Below, piece after piece: positions 8,965-20,014 of a DNA stretch of 64,000 bases (position 1 is its first letter; the number at the start of each line of letters is the position of its first letter). The DNA is taken from assembly GCA_021927905.1 (NCBI GenBank), contig BLLK01000045.1, positions 2,046,001 through 2,110,000 on the forward strand, written 5' to 3'. The notes under the pieces were generated by a model. It ran no database searches. It worked only from the letters and a program-made list of their open reading frames with translations, and was not told the DNA's origin. A program made the translations under genes and the position numbers. The DNA comes from Chaetoceros tenuissimus (taxonomy: Eukaryota > Bacillariophyta > Thalassiosirophyceae > Chaetocerotales > Chaetocerotaceae).

Positions 8965-11286
8965 TTAGGAATTAAATAGAAAAGTCTTCTTATCGCCTTT
9001 CACCATTCTATCTGAGTGACGAGTCCCAACAATTCTCTCTAGACTCTGAACATCATATTTTGTAAATAGGTTCAAGCAACTCATAGGTGATGAATCTAAA
9101 TTTTCCAAATCTTCTTCAGCACCTTTTGGCTTTTCATCTGAAAGCATATTGAGAAGTTCTGGATAGAACTCGGCATTCTCTGGCAAGCCAAAAAGAATAA
9201 GATGTTTTGCTCCTCTAATGTGGTAACGGTTGAAGAAATGAGCCCTTCCTGTGTACAACATTATTCTCTTTCTGCCTTGGAAGAATCTAGCACGCCCTCT
9301 ATTCATTTCGCTTTGCCTTGCATATTCTGTCACACTTACAAAGTGCATTTGAGCAATTTCATGTTTAAGCATGAGATTTCTGATAGATATAAAGTCAAAG
9401 TATGACGGAATGTAGATCAAAGTATGTTTCTGCTTCGTGCGTAATAGTTGAGGCAAGACTATATTTTCAAAGTACTTCAGTCTACTTTCGCCTTGGGTAG
9501 CAAAGCTATCACATGGAACTCTCTGGAACACTTGACGGACTTTCGTCAAAACACTGCAGATACTTGCTTCGTCCGATGAAACTTTCCTGCGAACTTTTAT
9601 TTTGCCTGCGACACTTGTGGCGTGTCTATTAAAAGAAGCTATCAACTGAGGGTCTGCAAATCTAGACACCATGATACTTTGACGCCACTTGGATGCTTGC
9701 CCTTCAAGCAAATAATTACGAACGCGACCAAAGTCAATACCAGAATTTTTCTTTGGTTGTTGGTTAAGTCTTGACAAAATTGTCGCCATATGGTCCCAGT
9801 TTTGCATGAGAAGTACATCTGCTTGATGCGTTATTAGAACTTCGATGCTAGAAAGGAAATCAATGTCACCATCCTCTTCATTTTCATCATTTGTGGCCAT
9901 TTTCAGTCCTAGAGGCGAGGCAATAATGATGTCACTATGGTAAAAATCAGAAAAGTATTTAACGGAAACGCCAGTATTTTCCTCTTTGGTTTTCTTTCCC
10001 TTTGTCTTCAAGTTAGACATCATGATTCCAATCTTGAAATCATCATCAGAATTTACACCATCGGCAAATAATTCGTTCCATTCTTTCCCTTTCATCTTTT
10101 GAATAGCCTTTCTCTTTTTCTCATCTTCATCCATCGCATCATCATCGAGAGTATCTGATCCGAATTCTTCTTCAAATTTTTCCTCGTTATCTACCTGACA
10201 ATTTTGGCCTAACATGTTTATCATAGCCTTCACAAAGTCATAAGCTGTTGACCTCGTAGGCAGTAAGATTAGAACCTTGGGTCTGGTGTAGCCTTGATCT
10301 CTATATTCAGCAGTATCAACGACTTCCTCTTTTTTCTCAAGCTCGCGAATAACATTGTTATGAGAAGTAATATCATTGTTGGCAGTTAATACATGATTTA
10401 ATGCATGCAGAACCAACATGTTTTCAATATCGTTTCTATTTTCTCTGTTCAAGCATGTTATTTGAGTATCGCAGTATGAAGATAAAAATGGGTAGATTGC
10501 AGCCTGAAACTCAGAAAAAGCTTTCTGACTTCTTGGTTTAGAGGATGCGTCGACGTTTGTTCTATAAGCTCTATTATTGATATTGGTCCATTGCTTCAAA
10601 ATGTTTTTGCGAACGTGACCAAGCGATTCCATTGCCATTGAATCATTTGCGCACTCATACTGCTTTTTAAGATGAGGTGATGCTTGAATGACCACAGTTT
10701 CATGAAGGTTTTCGGTTTTTATTTTTTTCATAGAAGTCTTCTCTACTGTATCTGCACTACCAGCAGGTAGGGGATCTCTCGAAAAATGATTAAGATATGG
10801 GTTCACACCCTTTTTCTTCAAGTTTGCAACATCAAATTCTATTACTTCATGTTCATCATCATCACTATCTTCACCACTATCTTCACCACTCTCGTCTTCT
10901 GAAAATTCCTCGTCACTATCTAGATGAGAGTTATGCTCCATCCTATCACTCTTGGATTTCGCCCCTCTTGATATTTTCTTCAACAATGTATTCAGACCAA
11001 GCTCACTATCGGATTCCACATCACTATCATCGGAATGAACTCCGATGTGCACATTATCTTCAGTTTCGGAATCTGATGGTACATCTCTCAATTCGATTGT
11101 CGATTTCTTTAACGAAGACTTTATTCGAGATGGCCCTCCAACGAGACGACTTTTGTTTCCACGGTTGCTTGCTTTCTTCAGCTCTTCTTCATCCGCGTGC
11201 TCTCCCCACTGGCGCTCAAGTTTTGCAGCCCGTCGTGCTTTCTTTCCTTTCGGGCCTTTCTTCTTTGTAAGAGATCTCTTCGCCAT
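8965..11286 (-). CDS. UTP25: U3 snoRNP-associated protein UTP25 (DIEXF homologue)
   Basis: Single exon, 773 residues. A basic start (MAKRSLTKKKGPKGKKARR) and acidic low-complexity region up to about 165 precede the UTP25 domain, with the degenerate helicase-like blocks of the family: RPKVLILLPTRSTAYDFVKAM, SDIIIASPLGLKMA, IEVLITHQADVLLMQNWDHM and, near the end, HTLIYIPSYFDFISIRNLM and RIMLYTGRAHFFNRYHIRGA. Real DEAD-box ATPase motifs (Walker A, DEAD) are missing, as is usual here. UTP25 is a nucleolar small-subunit processome factor needed for 18S rRNA maturation. It is divergent from the Alba gene, 322 bp between start codons. Confidence 0.9.
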   Translation of the reverse strand: MAKRSLTKKKGPKGKKARRAAKLERQWGEHADEEELKKASNRGNKSRLVGGPSRIKSSLKKSTIELRDVPSDSETEDNVHIGVHSDDSDVESDSELGLNTLLKKISRGAKSKSDRMEHNSHLDSDEEFSEDESGEDSGEDSDDDEHEVIEFDVANLKKKGVNPYLNHFSRDPLPAGSADTVEKTSMKKIKTENLHETVVIQASPHLKKQYECANDSMAMESLGHVRKNILKQWTNINNRAYRTNVDASSKPRSQKAFSEFQAAIYPFLSSYCDTQITCLNRENRNDIENMLVLHALNHVLTANNDITSHNNVIRELEKKEEVVDTAEYRDQGYTRPKVLILLPTRSTAYDFVKAMINMLGQNCQVDNEEKFEEEFGSDTLDDDAMDEDEKKRKAIQKMKGKEWNELFADGVNSDDDFKIGIMMSNLKTKGKKTKEENTGVSVKYFSDFYHSDIIIASPLGLKMATNDENEEDGDIDFLSSIEVLITHQADVLLMQNWDHMATILSRLNQQPKKNSGIDFGRVRNYLLEGQASKWRQSIMVSRFADPQLIASFNRHATSVAGKIKVRRKVSSDEASICSVLTKVRQVFQRVPCDSFATQGESRLKYFENIVLPQLLRTKQKHTLIYIPSYFDFISIRNLMLKHEIAQMHFVSVTEYARQSEMNRGRARFFQGRKRIMLYTGRAHFFNRYHIRGAKHLILFGLPENAEFYPELLNMLSDEKPKGAEEDLENLDSSPMSCLNLFTKYDVQSLERIVGTRHSDRMVKGDKKTFLFNS

Positions 11287-11608
11287 GATGTTTTGTTTTA
11301 AGATTTCTTTTTGTGGAGTATGGAGCTTGAAAAGATGTGATGGGAAATAATACTAGTTCATTCAGCAAAAGGATTGGCTATCAATAAGGTAGCCAATTAC
11401 TACAATGACTAGCCATTATATCATTTTAGTCCCATTTTGTTACTTGTTGAAGCGATCTTCGTCTGAAAAAATAACTGTTCTGAATGTCTCTCATCTCCAT
11501 TTTTTGAAGAGAAAAGGTTACCTTATCGAGGACGATTGTCTTGTTGTGAGCCTGTCCAACTCTCTTGTTGCTTTGATTGACAATCTTCTTTCATAGTTCA
11601 TTGCAACC
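11287..11608. other. Divergent promoter region UTP25 / Alba
   Basis: 322 bp between two start codons on opposite strands. No other gene or clear motif seen. Confidence 0.4.
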
Positions 11609-12221
11609 ATGCATATGAACGACATCACTATGGAAAAGTATCGTTTGGCAGGTGAAAGGAAAAGCGGTATTTCAGAAGAAGAAAATGTGTCTGAGGAAAG
11701 TTACTGTGAAGTTCGCATTACTCAGCAAGGAAAGCCACGGAATTACATATCCTATGCAATGAACCTATTTGTAAGTATATGTACTTTTCAAGATTGAATG
11801 CTTTGGAAATGAATAAAATAATCATTGGATTTCTTCTAACAATTTCTACTTTCTTGCAGGCTAATGGATCTGAGAAAGTTGTTCTAAAAGCAATGGGTAG
11901 GGCTATTAATAAAGCTGTAACAATATGTGAAATTCTGAAGAGGAAGATACCTCTTCATCAAGTAAATAATCTCACGTCATCCGAAGTTATAGATGTTTTC
12001 GAACCATTAGAAGAGGGATTAGATGTTGTTGAAAGCAAACGATATGTAAGCTGTATGACTATTACCCTGAGCATTACAGATGAGGACATTGACAAAAATG
12101 ATAAAGGATATCAGGTGAGTAGGCAGTCATTGCTTTCTATATGAAAAAGATCAAACACTCTTCGAACACAATTAAATTCGTTTTTATAATTTAATAGCCG
12201 CCATTACCAGTAGAAGAATGA
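11609..12221 (+). CDS. Alba-domain nucleic-acid-binding protein, three exons
   Basis: Exons 11609-11770, 11860-12114 and 12198-12221 join in phase (GTAAGT/TTGCAG; GTGAGT/TTAATAG) to 146 residues; the last exon codes only PPLPVEE. The Alba fold is clear: YCEVRITQQGKPRNYISYAMNLF, ANGSEKVVLKAMGRAINKAVTICEILKRKIPLHQ and a final strand YVSCMTITLSI. The loop Gly and the basic helix that contact nucleic acid are kept. Eukaryotic Alba proteins are RNA-binding (RNase P/MRP subunits Rpp20/Rpp25, or mRNA-associated). Which subgroup this belongs to cannot be decided by eye. Other in-frame Met codons at 11615 and 11630 are possible starts. Confidence 0.88.
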
Positions 12222-12260
12222 TTCATCTCAATTGATAGATATCAACTCACAATGCGCATT

Positions 12261-14131
12261 TTAGAAAAGTGAAAGGAAAAGTACAGATATCATGCAGGTT
12301 AGGGTTAGCGATGAAAAACTTCTCCTTCTCCTATTTGAGCCTGATGAATAGGTCTCATCAATTGTCTCACAGTAATTTCCTATCCTTTTTTCTGAATCGC
12401 ATACACACCCCATTACTCCTGGTCCACAAGATCCTTGTCCACTACAGGTTACCCCATCTTTTTCACATAAAACTGTGTGTAGTTTTCTCTTAGTAAAATA
12501 ACTTTGAACTTTGTGAAAAGATGCAGAAAATAGAAAAGTAGATTACTTACCTCCTGGCATTGAAACAAATACATCATTTACCACAGGACCACCGTCAGTT
12601 GTATCACCTCCTATGACAAACAATGAAGGAACAAAAACTTCTTCTACAGTACTCTCTACACAACGAAATGATTTCTCTTCAATTCCAGTGCAAAACTCGA
12701 TCGCGTTACTTGAATTGGAGATTACATTGTCCCCATTCAAATCGCGGTTAACCGGGAGACTGATCATTGAATGACCCCATTTCCCCCGATAAACACTCTT
12801 TCCATTTAATTCTGTTGAAGTAAATTCATTTGTAGAATACAAATTCTGAACTTGTCCTTCTTCGTGATTAACTCGAAGCCATTCGGAGCCGTCCACACTC
12901 CAAAAAAGATCGGTATAACCTTCCATATTGTTAACGACATTATTACCTTTGCTTCCAATGTATCCTCCTCCACTTAGAAACATACGTGCTGGCTCTGTCG
13001 AAAATCCTGATGAAGGTTGAATATGAATGTGTTTCTCACCAGTTTTATGCCAAGAGGTACAAGCATGCCAACCTCGACCAACAAAGGCCATTGTATTCTT
13101 GCCTCGGGGTGGCATCATTCGTTCCCAATTTTTACCATCGAGTGATCTCCAAACATCATTCCTTGTTCGCTCTCCATCCCATCTACTGTCAGATTTCGGC
13201 CATCCTGCAAATCCTCCAATGAGATAAATGTACTCTTTTGTCTCAGAGACTACTTCTGTGCTATTCTCGATTGTTCGATCTTCCTCAATCGAGTGAGTAA
13301 AAGCACACATTGCGCATCTAAGATCAAGATGGATTTTAGATAAGATACCTTTCAAGCAAATTGAATACAAGTTCCATAAACTAACCTCGGTGCAAAAGGG
13401 GCTGACTCTGTTTCTACTCGCCAGTGAATCATGTATCCTGAACGCTTCTCAGAATTACGAATAAACGTTCCACTCCAAACATCATTCGAGAGTGGAATAC
13501 CACCAATTACAAATAATTTACCATGAAGTACTACTGTAGAATGCCAAGCTCTTACTGGCCAAGGCGCGTATCCAACAAAATACCATTCAAATCCATCGTG
13601 ACTAATCCAAATATCATTTGACTCCAGAGGTTCAAATCCAGCCATCAAAATCATGATATCATCGATTCCATCCCCATCAGTATCAACTGCATCAAGCGAA
13701 TGGCCATAACGACTAAACCATGGTGCCACTTTTCCACCTCGTTTGGCATCAAAGTTTCCCATCATATCTAAAAAATCTCCCGTTATATTCTCAACTTGAT
13801 GCCACAGTCTTCCGTCATCACTATACCAAATATCTGCAGCTCGATCTTCCATCTTTAGATCCCATGTTCGATACAATTCAGTTCTACCTCCCGTCAGCCA
13901 TATGCATTTCTTATCTTTATTATGGGGACATGGAAAGAGACATGTTGCATGACTATGTCGAGGGCTAAACTTTGGTTGAGAGGCTGGAGATTCGAGTTTC
14001 TTCCATGTCTGAGTTCCTTTCTTTTGTGGAAGCTTTCGTGTGTACTCTACTGCTGAGTATCCAGTTGAAATTTGTGCTGATGCTAGCAGTATCGATTGAA
14101 AGGTCAGTAATAAAAATACTTTCCATTTCAT
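12261..14131 (-). CDS. Secreted kelch-repeat protein with EGF-like C-terminus, three exons
   Basis: Exons 14131-13386, 13317-12551 and 12472-12261 (GTTAGT/CTTAG, GTAAGT/ACACAG) give about 574 residues. Signal peptide MKWKVFLLLTFQSILLASA, then kelch-type blades, seen as repeats such as WKKLESPASQPKFSPRHSHATC, WLTGGRTELY, DIWYSDDGRLWHQV, PVRAWHSTVVLHGKLFVIGG, YLIGGFAGW, DVWRSLDGKNWERM and LFVIGGDTTDGGPVVNDVF. The final exon encodes a Cys-rich EGF-like unit (CEKDGVTCSGQGSCGPG...CVCDSEKRIGNYC) and a hydrophobic end (TLTCMISVLFLSLF). This fits a surface protein with a beta-propeller lumenal or extracellular domain and a membrane or GPI anchor. The ligand is unknown. Divergent from the kinase gene at 14335. 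Confidence 0.85.
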
Positions 14132-14334
14132 TCTTAGTTTTGAGAATTAAGATAAACTCTAGATGAAGATTGTGAATTCAAATGCGTTGGATTGCAAAAC
14201 GAAAAAATCAAATAAATGTACGCAAACGAGTAAGTATCACAAACAGAGGTTGTATGGAAACGAGTTGTTCCCTTTGCACTTCCTTTCACACAGGGAAGCA
14301 AACAAGGATTGGAAATTGAAGAATCCAAGTGATT

Positions 14335-16314
14335 ATGCAAACACCGATTCGATCCAACGTAAAAGATAATTCCTTTTTCAATGAATCAAAAGATGATGAC
14401 AGTAAAACTCAAGCAGACACGGAAGATGAAGAAATTATCGATAATTTGATACTGAATTCACCCCTTTCAAATGCAATACAACGTTCACCCAGTCTGCGAA
14501 AGGTACGAATGCGTACACTTGAACAGGGTCAGTTTACGAATCTAGCCAAGACAGAACGCATGATGAGAAACACTGATTCCATGCTGGAAGATGTAGTCAT
14601 TGCTGATAAACTCAAGAGACGTCTCACATCAAGACGTGAAATTGGAAAGTCTGCAAGAAAAACGATTCAGGATACAAGTCTTTCTGACTTTATCAAAAAG
14701 AGTGTCATGCAAGAACCACTCAATGCTTTGGCTGTTTTCCATCCTACTGATGATCAACTGTCGAAAGCTGTAGACATGGCTCTAAAAGTTTTTCTTGATG
14801 GAGTATTTGTTGACATTAACAATGAAGAAATGAAGGAAAAGGCTCGTCAAATATTTCAAAATGCATTGATCCGTGAAGAATTCCATAAAGGTGATTTTAT
14901 TTGTAAACAAAATGACTCTGGTGAAAAATTGTTCATCATAGAAGAAGGGATTGTTCAGTTCATGATTGATGATAGGATTGTTGGAGAAGCTCATAATGGA
15001 GAAGCATTTGGAGAATTATCTTTGGTGTATGGTATACCAATTACAGCTAGTGCCAAAGCTATAACACAGAGTGTAATGATTTGGTCCTTGGACAAGATTT
15101 CCTTTCGTAAAATTCAAGCAAACGTGGCACAGCGAGCATTGCAAGCATCTATTGTAGATGAGGAAAACACCCAAAGTGATAGCAAGGAAGCTCTCAAGGA
15201 ATATCGTAGAAAATGTAGCTCCTTAACTGATCTTCAAGAAAGTTTAAACACATCCTTTAGGGGTCTGACGGTCCATGACAATCATATCGATTTCTCAAAT
15301 CTCAAGTGGTTGCAAATTATAGGAAAAGGTTCTTTCGGATCAGTCTTTCTTGTATCATTAAATGATTCGAAGAATGAAAATGATGATCATACAAAATACT
15401 ATGCACTTAAATGCATGTCAAAAACTTCTATAGTTAAAAGGCATAACGAACAAAGAGTGCTAATCGAAAAGAATATCCTACAGGAAGTACGATCCAATTT
15501 TATTATTTCTCTACTAGGCACACACCAGGATGATTCATCGTTGTACTTTCTTACTGATTTCGTGCAAGGTGGAAACTTGATGAGCTACATGATAGAAAGT
15601 GATGTTTTGTCACACGAGGAATGTATATTTTTCACTGCTAATTTGGTTTCAGCCTTGGTTCACATTCATAGCAAGGGGTTTGTACATAGAGATTTGAAAC
15701 CAGAAAATTGCCTCATAGGTACAGATGGATACTTGAAACTGTGCGATTTTGGTATGGCGAAGAGACTGCCTTCGATAGTGAAACTTCCAAATGGAGGTTC
15801 AGAAGCAGTCACTCTAGCTTTCACAATGTGCGGAACCCCAGAATTCATGGCGCCAGAGTTTGTACTGAGTACAGGCTACACGAAAGGAGTAGACATTTGG
15901 GCATTAGGATGTATGTTAGTTGAAATGTACATAGGTAAAGCACCTTTCGAGTTTGGTGGTGATCTCAAGAAAACCTTTCGAGAAGTTTGTTTGATCGGAA
16001 TGGGTAGAAAACGCTTCAACCGACCAGAAGAACTACAGACCCAAGATATGGATGACGCAGGCTCTTTTTGCGAAAGCTTACTAGCTCGGGTACAAGATAG
16101 AATTGGATGCTCTGGTTCCACAGAAGAGCTTCAGAAGCATAACTACTACGACAAGATTGATTTCAAAGCTCTCAACAGCAAAACGGTTGTACCACCTTAT
16201 ATTCCCGATGTTTCGAATGATATGGACGTCAGTCATTTCAAGGATGAAGAGAGACTCTCCATGGATTCATTTCATTCCTATCACGGAGATAAACTTTGGT
16301 GTCAAGATTTCTAA
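14335..16314 (+). CDS. AGC-family kinase with one cyclic-nucleotide-binding-like domain (PKG-like)
   Basis: Single exon, 659 residues from the first ATG; a GTG six bases upstream is not a likely start. A polar N-region is followed by one cNMP-binding fold (about 150-265) with FGELSLVYGIPITASAKA as phosphate-binding cassette. The Arg that binds the cyclic phosphate in PKA/PKG (PRAA/T) is Ile here, so ligand binding is doubtful. The kinase domain has GKGSFGSV (330-337), Lys359 (YALK), HRDLKPEN (451-458), DFG (471-473) and an AGC-type activation loop FTMCGTPEFMAPE, so it should be active. The order, regulatory domain then kinase on one chain, is that of PKG, but PKGs normally carry two or more binding domains. 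Likely a stress or second-messenger kinase whose ligand has changed or been lost. Confidence 0.88.
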   Translation: MQTPIRSNVKDNSFFNESKDDDSKTQADTEDEEIIDNLILNSPLSNAIQRSPSLRKVRMRTLEQGQFTNLAKTERMMRNTDSMLEDVVIADKLKRRLTSRREIGKSARKTIQDTSLSDFIKKSVMQEPLNALAVFHPTDDQLSKAVDMALKVFLDGVFVDINNEEMKEKARQIFQNALIREEFHKGDFICKQNDSGEKLFIIEEGIVQFMIDDRIVGEAHNGEAFGELSLVYGIPITASAKAITQSVMIWSLDKISFRKIQANVAQRALQASIVDEENTQSDSKEALKEYRRKCSSLTDLQESLNTSFRGLTVHDNHIDFSNLKWLQIIGKGSFGSVFLVSLNDSKNENDDHTKYYALKCMSKTSIVKRHNEQRVLIEKNILQEVRSNFIISLLGTHQDDSSLYFLTDFVQGGNLMSYMIESDVLSHEECIFFTANLVSALVHIHSKGFVHRDLKPENCLIGTDGYLKLCDFGMAKRLPSIVKLPNGGSEAVTLAFTMCGTPEFMAPEFVLSTGYTKGVDIWALGCMLVEMYIGKAPFEFGGDLKKTFREVCLIGMGRKRFNRPEELQTQDMDDAGSFCESLLARVQDRIGCSGSTEELQKHNYYDKIDFKALNSKTVVPPYIPDVSNDMDVSHFKDEERLSMDSFHSYHGDKLWCQDF

Positions 16315-16907
16315 ATATATTTATGGGAAAATGAGACTTCAATTGGAAGAGAAAGAACGAGAAGACTTCCATTGGAAGAGAAAGAACGAGAAGTACTTTG
16401 CTAGTTTATAAAGATTCACTAAGATAACAATATCAATCAACACTTGTACTTGTACTCCCTATATATCGGTCGCAACAGCGAATGCCCTAAACTTGTTTCT
16501 AGTTTCGTAAAGGGACTGAAGCTTCCTCATTCGGTGCATGGATAACCCTGTCATTCCCCAAGAACCCTCCACAAAAGATTATAAAGTTTGGCTCACTTGT
16601 TGCTATTAGATTTGGAACCTGGCCTGAGGAAAAAAAATTGTTTTCTGTTTTGTGAGTAGGTTCCAAACGGTTATTTATCACGTCATCAAAAAAGAAAAAG
16701 AAAAGAGAGGCAAGAGGAGTTTCTAGAGGGGGAAGAACCAATACCAAAAACAATTTTGTTTGTACTAGCCGTTCACTCGTTCGAAAAGACCAAGTTCCCA
16801 ACCCAACACCACAAGCAAAAATCTTAATCTAATTCAATTCAAATCATAGTGCTCAGAATCAAACTATTGAGTGCTCTACTTCACCATAGGCACATTAGAT
16901 TTACAGT
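16315..16907. other. Intergenic, promoter of CCT6
   Basis: No gene recognised. A short tandem echo (GAGAAAGAACGAGAAG, about 16348-16392) follows the kinase stop. A 100-codon minus-strand open frame (16499-16801) has no protein-like features. Confidence 0.4.
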
Positions 16908-18832
16908 ATGACATCAAGAGTACACGATATCAACCCAAATGCCGAGATTGTCTCCAAGGCAGCAGCGAGAGCTGTGAATGTAGCTGCGGCATCTGGCCTT
17001 CAAGGAGTTTTGAAATCTAACCTTGGACCACGCGGTACACTCAAAATGCTTGTCGGTGGTGCTGGCCAAATCAAATTGACAAAGGATGGTAACGTTTTGC
17101 TACATGAAATGCAAATTCAGCACCCTACAGCTACAATGATTGCTAGAACAGCAACTGCACAGGTGAGTTTAATTTTTGAAATTTTGAAAAAATGATGTTA
17201 GGAAAAAAGAAGAGCAACACTTGAAGCAAGAGACTTGTTTCCTGCGTGAAATTCTCTTTGTACGTTTTCCTTTTCATATACAGCAATTTAATCCAGTTTC
17301 AATTTCTTTACGTAGGACGATGTAACTGGAGATGGAACCACAACCACAGTTCTCATGTGCGGTGAACTCCTTCGTCAAGCTGAACGATACACATCAGAAG
17401 GTCTCCACCCACGCGTAGTCACAGACGGATTTGATATTGCCCGTGATGCAGCTATAGAATTCCTTGACTCATTCAAAGTACCAGTTGAAAATGAATCAAA
17501 TCTAGGATCCAAATATGATAGAGAACTCATGACCTGTATCGTATCCACTTCGCTCAAAACAAAACTTGACCATGAACTTGCGGAAGGAATGACAAAGGCT
17601 ATTGTAGATTCAATCCTTTGTGTTATACCTGAGGATGACAAGCCTGTAGACTTGAACATGATTGAAGTAATGACTATGGAGCGAAAAATGGCTACTGATT
17701 CGAGATTTGTGAATGGACTTGTTTTGGATCATGGAGGAAGACATCCAGATATGCCAACGGTTTTGAAGAATTGTCATATCATGACTTGCAATGTTACTTT
17801 TGAATATGAAAAGACTGAAGTTCAGAGTGGATTTTTCTACAGTAACGCAGAGGAGAGAGAGAAGTTGGTCGAAAGTGAGAGAAAGTGGTTGGATGAGAGA
17901 TGTAAGGCTGTCATTGATTTCAAGAGATCCGTTTGTAAAGATGGAGAGGTGAGTTTATGACATTGACTGGATCGAGTTAATAATTGCAATTGTATCACGT
18001 TGATCTCACATCGCAAAAATGCTTTTATCTGGGCAATGTGTAGAGTTTTGTAATGATCAATCAAAAGGGAATTGATGCATTGTGTCTTGATATTTTTGCA
18101 AAAGAGGGTATCCTTTGTTTGAGACGTGCAAAGCGTAGAAACATGGAGCGTATGACATTGGCTTGTGGAGGATCTCCAATTCACTCCATTGAAGATATGG
18201 ACGAGACTCAGCTTGGATTTGCAGGAAAAGTTAGTGAAGTAACTCTTGGGGAAGATAAATTTACTTTTGTCGAAGAATGTAAGACTCCAAAGAGTTGCAC
18301 ACTCTTGTTGCAGGGACCAAATACATACACTATTGCACAAATCAAGGATGCTGTAAGAGATGGACTAAGAGCGGCAAAGAATGCGATTGAAGACAAGGCG
18401 GTGGTTCCTGGAGCTGGAGCATTTGAACTTGCGGCAGCTATGCATTTGAAAGATGTGATTGCAAAAAAGACCAGAGGAAGAGCAAAGCTTGGTGTCCAAG
18501 CTTATGCAGATGCAATGTTGATTGTTCCAAAGACTCTTGCAGAAAATTCAGGATTTGACGTACAAGATACAATTCTAAAGCTCACAGATGAACGCGAAGC
18601 AACTGACCTTGCAGTTGGACTGGACTGTACTTCTGGAGAAGCAATGATCCCTGCAGATGAGGGAATCTGGGATAATGTTCGTGTCAAGAGACAATGTCTG
18701 TACCTATCGACAGTGCTTGCAAATCAATTGCTCCTCGTAGATGAAGTAATGAAGGCAGGCAAGCAGATGGGGCGCAATTCTGCAATGGATGATGATCCGA
18801 ATGACCCAATGTCTGGAATGCCAGGAATGTAA
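16908..18832 (+). CDS. CCT6: T-complex chaperonin subunit zeta
   Basis: Exons 16908-17162, 17316-17948 and 18044-18832 (GTGAGT/CGTAG; GTGAGT/TGTAG) give 558 residues, the usual length of a CCT subunit. Group II chaperonin ATP motifs are intact: [37 protein letters not shown] and [11 protein letters not shown]. Zeta-specific wording is strong: [35 protein letters not shown] and [22 protein letters not shown]. It forms one position of the eight-membered cytosolic TRiC/CCT ring that folds actin, tubulin and WD40 proteins (such as LST8 or PRP17 encoded nearby, though linkage here is chance). Convergent with NTH1, 136 bp apart. Confidence 0.95.
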
Positions 18833-18968
18833 ATCAAAGAAAGTATTGGAAATGAAGAGTAGTATTTTCAAATCGAACATAGTATTTAAAAGTACAAATA
18901 TTTCTTTGAGTAAGGAATGCAATATTCATATCTTCTAGGACTGGTGGTGATACATATCTATTACGAAT

Positions 18969-19992
18969 TCAAGGTGCTTCTATTAGACCCTTGACTTCCT
19001 CCAAAAGATCATATTTCTTTGCTTCTTTCCAAACATTTAAATCTACTTGCTCCAAAAGTTTCAATGCATCGGCCGTATGCTCACCTAAATCTAGAGCTTT
19101 TCGTAATATCTTTTCCTTTTCTTGCTGAACTTCCTGTCCAAATCCCACGAAAAGCTTTGTTATTTCACCCCATTTATCTTTTGGTAACCAACTTTCAAGT
19201 TGTTTCCTTGATTCCTCAGGATTTTTACTTTTAGTCCATTCCAATTGATTTAAAAGTCGGTGTACGTGAGTATCTATTCCAATACCTGAACACGTTCCAA
19301 ATGCAATAAATTCCACAATATAAGCCTGTAAAGATGATTGCAGATGAATATTTTTTTCATACTTCCAAAGCAGCTTTAATCATGCTTATAAAAACTCTTA
19401 CCATCTTTGGACCCACACCTTTCAATGTCATTATTTCCTTCGCAGATATTGGGATGTCAGCAGAAAATCTTTGTATCAGTGTTTCTGCGACTTCTTTCAA
19501 GTATTGTGCTTTATTGTTGTAGAAACCAACACTCTTGATCAAAGATTTCACCACAGCTACATCAGTTAAATGAATATTCTCCACCGTCAGTCCATGTTCT
19601 TGTAGAGCCTTCATTGCAGAAGCAACTGCCTCATCTCTTGTTTGACTACTAAGCATCAGAGCGACGAGAACTTGAAATCTAAACACCTTTTCACCTTGAT
19701 TCCTTTCAGGTAGTGCCTCTGCGCCATATTTATCTATTTTTGCATCACAATCAGCTCGGAGTTTCTCTATCAAAATATAAGTCTTTTCCCAATCCTTGGG
19801 AGGGAAACTAGGAAGAAGAGAAATCTTTTGTTTCTTTCCAGTTGATGCAGTAGCTTTTGTTTTTCTTTTCTTGTTTTCATTACTTTTTGAAGTCCATTTA
19901 CCACACGCTATCTTCTCATCTTCCCTTTCATCTGCTTCTGGTACGTATGCAAACTTTGAAAAATCAATTTTTAGTTCTAACGGATCACCCAT
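18969..19992 (-). CDS. NTH1: Endonuclease III homologue (bifunctional DNA glycosylase/AP lyase) lacking the Fe-S cluster loop
   Basis: Exons 19992-19363 and 19325-18969 are joined by a 37-base intron (GTATGA...TTTACAG) to 328 residues. The HhH-GPD core is complete: LMLSSQTRDEAV, LKGVGPKMV with catalytic Lys196, and SGIGIDTHVHRL with catalytic Asp228. This family removes oxidised pyrimidines in base-excision repair. The N-terminus is Lys-rich (KKRKTKATASTGKKQK), probably a nuclear signal. Unusually, after LFVGFGQ the C-terminus continues as a charged helical tail (EVQQEKEKILRKALDLGEH...) without the four Cys of the family's [4Fe-4S] loop; the only Cys in the last 118 residues is Cys222. Divergent from the DGD gene. 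Confidence 0.9.
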
Positions 19993-20014
19993 TTGATCTT
20001 TTTACAACTGTAAT

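Noticed and set aside
10797-11270. 157-codon open frame rich in His/Ser/Leu
   Set aside because: Antisense to the acidic repeat-rich start of UTP25; its composition is the mirror of GAT/GAC-rich codons.
16499-16801. 100-codon minus-strand frame before CCT6
   Set aside because: Contains a poly-Phe run from an A/G-rich stretch and no family features.
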